Below are positions 7,194 to 10,948 of a stretch of 10,948 bases of DNA, piece by piece (position 1 is the first letter of the stretch; every line of letters begins with the position of its first letter). The DNA comes from Neolecta irregularis DAH-3. Lineage: Eukaryota > Ascomycota > Neolectomycetes > Neolectales > Neolectaceae. Location: the NCBI GenBank assembly GCA_001929475.1, contig LXFE01000481.1, forward strand, positions 1 through 10,948, given 5' to 3'. The translations under genes and the position numbers were made by a program. Below the pieces are notes generated by a model, which was given only the letters and a program-made list of their open reading frames with translations, did no database searches and was not told the DNA's origin.

Positions 7194-7955
7194 TTATGTA
7201 CTGCATGAAGTGGGTACCAAACCGTTAATCCAGCTCTCCCATGCAATCCACTCTTCTCGTTGAACATTGACGTCAAAGCAGATGACTTTCAGAAAGCGAC
7301 TTTCCCAACGCCTTACTCTGCCTCCTGACACTCCAATCTTTCCAGCCCACCAATCTATACTCAGGTATTCAAAGTCTGAAGATGGCGAGAAGCATTTGAA
7401 CGCAATGAACACAGCCGAAGAGATCAAGTAAACCATGTTTATTGGTACCCAGCAGAACACATGTCGAGCGATAAGCAGGATTGCTGCTCGGAGAACTTGC
7501 TCTTTACTCTCAAACACTTTGCATGTAGTAATCGTCTCACAGATCGCTAATTCGATAGGTATTTTAGTGAGTACACTGATTGCTAATGCGAAATTATGAG
7601 CCGTAATTGGCGTGCTGGATTTTGCTACGAAGGGATCCATCTCGTCTGGAAGATCAAAGTCCTCTGGAATTGTTTTTCCTTGGTTCAATTCTGAAAGTTC
7701 TAACAAATCCGTGAATTTGAAAATCTGGCCGAGAGCTTCTCTGAGATCGGTTTCCAACGTCTCATCAAGAACTGCGGGAATAGATGAGATATTTGCTGGA
7801 TACTCCTTTGAGGGAGGCGACGAACAGAGTGAGGAAATTGGACTGGTAAAACTGAAGATTGAGGAAATATCTGACACGCTCTCGTCGTCATCGTCATTGT
7901 CGGAATATATGCGGTCCGGATAAGGAGAACGGGGATAAGGGAGAACTCGGGTCAT
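7194..7955 (-). CDS. Cyclin-box protein, PCL/Pho80-like, 253 aa, single exon
   Basis: The start is the first ATG of the frame at 7955 (MTRVLPYPRSPYPDRIYSD); upstream in-frame codons have no ATG. The stop is TAA at 7194-7196. Residues 18-48 are acidic and Ser-rich (DNDDDDESVSD), a likely disordered phosphorylatable N-terminus. A cyclin-like helical core covers about 117-235. AAILLIARHVFCWVPINMVY and LISSAVFIAFKCFSPS correspond to helices around the cyclin A-x-K motif, with Lys187. Then WWAGKIGVSGGRVRRWESRFL carries the paired Glu218, followed by FDVNV. The Lys and Glu that contact the CDK in cyclins are thus both in place, and KIGVSGG..R.E..FL is like Pho85 cyclins (VGGVS...LE..FL). Similarity is distant and no destruction box is evident. 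A PCL-type partner of a Pho85-like kinase is the best guess. Unlike its neighbours it has no intron, unless one lies at the 3' end (a GTACCC site near 7215). Confidence 0.55.
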   Translation of the reverse strand: MTRVLPYPRSPYPDRIYSDNDDDDESVSDISSIFSFTSPISSLCSSPPSKEYPANISSIPAVLDETLETDLREALGQIFKFTDLLELSELNQGKTIPEDFDLPDEMDPFVAKSSTPITAHNFALAISVLTKIPIELAICETITTCKVFESKEQVLRAAILLIARHVFCWVPINMVYLISSAVFIAFKCFSPSSDFEYLSIDWWAGKIGVSGGRVRRWESRFLKVICFDVNVQREEWIAWESWINGLVPTSCST

Positions 7956-9130
7956 TTCAAAGATTGAGATGGGCGAGTTCAAGGGGGAGGTGTCCTGGTA
8001 TTTATCATTAAATCAAAGCACAAATAACGGGGTAAAGCCGCGATACTAGGATGAGAGAGACGTCATTCTTCTTAAAAAGTGCCGAGACCATACTATGTTA
8101 TAGCCATTAGCGTATCCAATAAACATCTCACGATTGCGAAGAGGTTCAGCACGCTGCGGTCGTTTTGGGCGTAACTTGTTCCTCAAGGCCGGCCTACTAG
8201 AAATTCCGCCAAGCGAATGGTTTTTGTAATATCTGTGGCATATCGTCCGCCGGGCTGAAGTTGGTTGCCTGCAAAGGACAACTTTTTACTGGTAGTAGGA
8301 AGAAAGTTGGACATTGCGATTTAGGGCGCGTTCGCCAGCCACCAGATTTACCCAATTATTGCAATTTTAGGTGATTTTGACAAATTCCGATTTGTCGTCG
8401 CGTTCGGCACCACACAACTTGCAACTTTATTTTGCAATATTCGTCGAAAAACGCGAGAAAGAAACACAGATACGACTGCAGCCAACATTTCCATCCAAAT
8501 ACAACACTATGTAATTTTGGCAAATTTGAATTGATGTGTTCGACGTGTCCACAAATTTGAACTTTTTAGCTGGAGATTTGTCAGAATATCTCGAGAAAGA
8601 AAATGTTGCTCTGGACCAGTAGGTACTAGTATTTTCTTTCTTGTCACCAATACAATCACAACACGCTTCAACCAAAATGTCCACTTTATTTCAAGTACAC
8701 CTATAAATGAACATAGCACTGCTTCTATAAACTAATCTGCCACTGTCATCAAACTCCATGCTGCTCCTGTGCACTGGCCATGCACCTGGAGATTGCAGAC
8801 AAGTGCAGTGCAGCAGCAGTCATCCACCAGCACACCCTGGTGTCACTCGACAAGTACAATATTCCCTGTTTTAGAAAATGGAGATCTTTTTTTTGGGTGG
8901 CTGGCAAACGGACCCTAAATAAACTATCCAATGCCAATGCAAAATATATAGCCATTCCAACATATATATATATCTATCTATTCATAATCTAGACAGACAG
9001 AAACACAAACAATCCAATATTTCAATTTATACATTTTTATTATTGTCAAGTGAATTCCCCTGAGCAGCCCTTCCCTTTTCTTTTTCCTTTTTGAAGAATA
9101 GGCGTGAAGAGAGTTTCTTGGTGTCGCGTA
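7956..9130. other. Gene-poor stretch: cyclin upstream region and unexplained AT-rich sequence
   Basis: The first 200-300 bases are the likely promoter of the cyclin-like gene. From about 8340 the sequence carries scattered variants of TTG-CAAATT-C/T motifs, for example GACAAATTCCGATTTG near 8380 and GGCAAATTTGAATTG near 8519. About 8750-8840 is CAG/CTG-rich with an inverted repeat. An AT/TATC microsatellite lies near 8960-8982. Several frames of 65-85 codons exist on the minus strand but lack ATG starts or recognisable motifs; I do not call them genes. Confidence 0.4.
8761..8819. repeat. Imperfect inverted repeat, CTG/CAG-rich
   Basis: CTGCTCCTGTGCACTG (8761-8776) can pair with CAGTGCAGCAGCAG (8806-8819), leaving about 29 nt between the arms. 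The composition stands out against the AT-rich surroundings. It could fold as a hairpin in RNA or be the end of a degraded mobile element; nothing else supports either. Confidence 0.35.
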
Positions 9131-9252
9131 TTATTATTTGATTTTTCAGTGTCAGGTTGTAGGGTGATGATTTGATTCTTCCATCGTGGTAGACCCCCAT
9201 TGTTGATGATTTGATTCTTCAGTTATGGTGGATGTCCGTTGTTGATGATCTA
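9131..9252. repeat. Degenerate 39-bp tandem repeat, about 3 copies
   Basis: TGATGATTTGATTCTTC recurs at 9165 and 9204, with TGATGATC at 9243: an exact 39-bp period. A weaker first copy (TTATTATTTGATTTTTC) starts at 9131, offset by 34. The period is a multiple of three. On the minus strand the units read as a 13-residue peptide repeat, suggesting origin in coding sequence. Confidence 0.7.
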
Positions 9253-9298
9253 AGTCGGCATCGTCATCGACTGATTTGTAAATTTCTGTTGAATCATT
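9152..9298 (-). CDS. Possible 3'-terminal exon encoding a 13-residue repeat
   Basis: A minus-strand frame between stops encodes 48 residues with an acidic stretch (SVDDDADLD), then the repeats DHQQRTSTITEES, NHQQWGSTTMEES and a partial NHHPTT, ending in TGA at 9154-9152. There is no start codon in it, so it could only be a last exon or a relic. A CAACAG acceptor-like site lies at its upstream end. It lies downstream of the patatin remnant on the same strand, but no link between them can be shown. The family is not recognised. Confidence 0.2.
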   Translation of the reverse strand, partial: NDSTEIYKSVDDDADLDHQQRTSTITEESNHQQWGSTTMEESNHHPTT

Positions 9299-9459
9299 TT
9301 ATAATGTAATAATTCCTTTTCACTGACACTAGGTTCAACGCCTCAGCGAAATCCCCTTGTCCAACACAAAACATCTTCTTTCGTAGTCACCTTTTCAAAA
9401 AAGAAGGTCGTACTAGGTATGTTATCTTGCTTCTAGGGACGCCATTCTTGACATGTTCT

Positions 9460-9583
9460 AAAATTGGGATTTGAAGAATTGGCAAATTCCATAAAATTTG
9501 ATGCGCACAGAACACGGGCTTAAAATTGCAATTTGAAGAAATTGCAAATTTCATGAAACTTGGGGCGCGAACGAACTCTAATT
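9460..9583. repeat. 62-bp tandem duplication, two diverged copies
   Basis: AAAATTG-N2-ATTTGAAGAA begins at 9460 and again at 9522. The copies stay alignable for about 50 bp (CAAATT..AT.AAA.TTG..GCGC). The second copy contains the perfect 12-bp palindrome AAATTGCAATTT. The repeat is non-coding as far as I can see and marks the left border of a C/T-rich segment starting near 9590. Confidence 0.65.
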
Positions 9584-10800
9584 CAATTCGTGTTCCACCC
9601 CGATGTGCTTTCCCCTACTGCCCGACGCCTTCTTCTCCTTCCACGTTGTCTCTGATCTGCACAAAACATCCTCTCCACTATCATCCCCACAGCGCTCTCC
9701 ACCGCCTCCCTTTTGTGTCATTGGCTAAATGCTGGCAGTCCCCAGCTGCTCATAGCCCTGGGCTACTCTGTCGCTGTCCTGCAACTTGCGCCCTCTGTAC
9801 GCGCCTGGGCCTACCATACCAGCTTTTTCGCAGCCATCTTTGCACACTCGATCATCATGTACAACCTCCAACCACTGCAGTAGCTCCGCAGACATAGCGA
9901 CGATTGCACCGGCAGAGCTGCCACAGAGCACGCGTGGCAGCAGCTGGTTGTCGAGCAGCACCATTATGACACCGACATGGCTCATCCCGAGCATGGCGCC
10001 ACCCAGCAGCGCTGTGGCCAAACACCTGGTGCTCGGTCATGAGTCACTCCAACTTGCACTTGTCAGGAAGTGAGTTACCCGACCGCAGGAGCAGCATGCC
10101 CAGCAATTTGTCGACTTCGCAGAAGTACTCAGAACCCCAATCCGGAGACATATCAATCGTTTGCGGCTAGAGGATTGGACAGAATGATGAATGGGATTAC
10201 AGCAACATCTATCCAATGAAGGCTGGTTTGAAGAGAACAGACACAAAAGACAACATTTCCTGGCCCATGGCTTGATAATCCTCAAGATGGCTCAACAGGA
10301 ATAGTTCCGTATCTCAATGCTCCTGAACTGGCGCGGTCGAGTGCGTATTCTCTGGCAAGGACCATTCGACCAAAGATCATTATCGTTTGCAAACACATAT
10401 TCTGCGTCAGCTTCTTTGGGTACTCTCTTCTTCTCACCCCCTGACACAAGCGCCCTCAGCGGCCATATCATCTCCACTGCCCTCTTCCCCTTCGCTGCTA
10501 AACTTGCACTGCAAGGCTCCTTTGCCGAACACATACACACCCTTGCCTGCCTCTCCCACTCACGTCCTCTTGCTTCCCTGCCCGTCACCGCCCCTGATCA
10601 CCTTGCCTGCTGCGACACCTGGCAAAAGCACTTCCATCCTCACCCGCATGCCCGCCTCTCCGCCAGATTGTTGCTACTGCTCGACATGCCTGCAGAACTA
10701 CTCCCCCGTCGAGGATCCCGCTCCAGCTCCACTCTGCATCCTCCGCCTGTCTCATGTAGATCGATTCCCTGACTGGCCACTTTCCAGAGCTCAGTACTGC
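9584..10800. other. Strand-asymmetric, C/T-rich segment
   Basis: The plus strand changes abruptly near 9590 to a C/T-rich, purine-poor composition (for example 9600-9720 and 10430-10740) that differs from the rest of the window. The segment contains the patatin remnant (minus) and overlapping open frames in all plus frames that are probably a by-product of composition. Confidence 0.5.
9866..10285 (-). pseudogene. Remnant of a TGL3/4/5-type patatin lipase (DUF3336 + patatin)
   Basis: Intact relatives hydrolyse triacylglycerol (or steryl esters) at lipid droplets using a Ser-Asp dyad. On the minus strand, about 10285-10130 shows a faint DUF3336 pattern (CCCNPIHHSV...RKRLI, against the family's N-P...Y..S..GTK.LI). 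Next, YFCEVDKLLGMLLL...LPDKCKLE ends in a TGA (10046-10044), where the family continues F..TR..FGRTALLLSGG. After a frameshift near 10020 comes TALLGGAMLGMSHVGVI, lacking the Leu-Ser of the oxyanion-hole motif. Then LLDNQLLPRVLCGSSAGAIV has the nucleophile motif GSSAG (about 9923-9909). Soon after, similarity fades; the WSAVAAS and DG (catalytic Asp) regions are absent. One stop, one frameshift, a 6-bp loss and missing 3' domain make this a pseudogene fragment. Confidence 0.6.
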
Positions 10801-10947
10801 TGTAACTGCTATGGCTACACCTACTATGCGAATATGCTTCGAGAAAGTATCAAACACGGATTGGGAAGTGACAACACTGAGCGCGAAGATCAAAGACAAT
10901 GGGAAGATGGGAGTCGACGACAAAAAGTACTCGACATTTCAAAGATT
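10327..10947 (+). CDS. Unidentified stop-free frame running off the window (partial)
   Basis: A frame of 207 codons without a stop opens after TGA 10324-10326 and reaches the window end. It begins with a possible helical part (KDHYRLQTHILRQLLWVL), then a long Ser/Pro/Leu-rich stretch. A segment with two CxxC pairs follows, CYCSTC and, 36 residues after that, QYCCNCYGY, then a charged tail (DNTEREDQRQWEDGSRRQK). The paired cysteines could bind zinc. Caution: the plus strand here is strongly C/T-rich, so stops are rare, and another plus frame is also open for about 150 codons (10317-10772). There is no clear ATG context and no family match. The minus strand of the adjoining region carries the patatin remnant. 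Confidence 0.22.
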
Positions 10948-10948
10948 A

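Noticed and set aside
7612-7923. Plus-strand frame of 103 codons opposite the cyclin-like gene
   Set aside because: Antisense shadow of the acidic/Ser-rich cyclin N-terminus.
8427-8992. Frames of 68-85 codons on both strands
   Set aside because: No ATG-supported start with conserved sequence, mutual overlap, and no family resemblance.
9526-9897. Plus-strand 123-codon frame
   Set aside because: Lies in the C/T-rich segment where stops are rare, has a biased Pro/His/Cys composition, and its right end is antisense to the patatin remnant.

Overview
The window looks like nuclear DNA of a filamentous fungus. It has intron-rich protein genes, a eukaryotic tRNA-Leu and no operon structure. It also carries noxR, the p67phox-like activator of fungal NADPH oxidases. 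Every intron I could place by protein conservation is very short (14 introns, 32-45 nt, GT...AG, several with a CTAAT/CTAAC-like branch site). A Dikarya-type fungus, possibly an early-diverging ascomycete, is an inference; I cannot name the species.

Layout, left to right. 1-446: plus-strand 3' end of an unrecognised gene, followed by an AATAAA signal. 599-1662: complete urate oxidase gene, five exons. 1663-2979: no intact gene, but possible decayed Mpv17/Sym1-like blocks at about 2444-2800. 2980-4776: complete noxR, seven exons, with N-terminal TPRs, the activation segment, an Arg/Ser-rich linker and a C-terminal PB1 domain. 5025-5105: tRNA-Leu(UAG) with a T5 terminator. 5292-5859: complete pam16 (TIM16), five exons, whose first exon is only the start codon. 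6165-6451: minus-strand Sus1/ENY2-like gene with frame breaks. 7194-7955: minus-strand single-exon cyclin-like gene. 7956-9590: gene-poor, repeat-bearing stretch with a 39-bp tandem repeat and a 62-bp tandem duplication. 9590-10800: C/T-rich plus strand that holds, on the minus strand, the remnant of a TGL-type patatin lipase. A stop-free plus-strand frame of 207 codons runs off the right edge.

The intact genes are unrelated housekeeping or regulatory functions: purine catabolism, ROS signalling and polarity, mitochondrial import, and cell-cycle or nutrient signalling. I see no sign that they form a functional cluster. The right third behaves like accessory or decaying sequence. The most useful results are the exon-intron models, which recover three full-length proteins from fragmentary reading frames. 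They reveal a 6-nt micro-exon, a start-codon-only exon and two in-frame introns that can be read through. No convincing new multi-gene system is visible; the least explained coding candidate is the cysteine-containing frame at the right edge.
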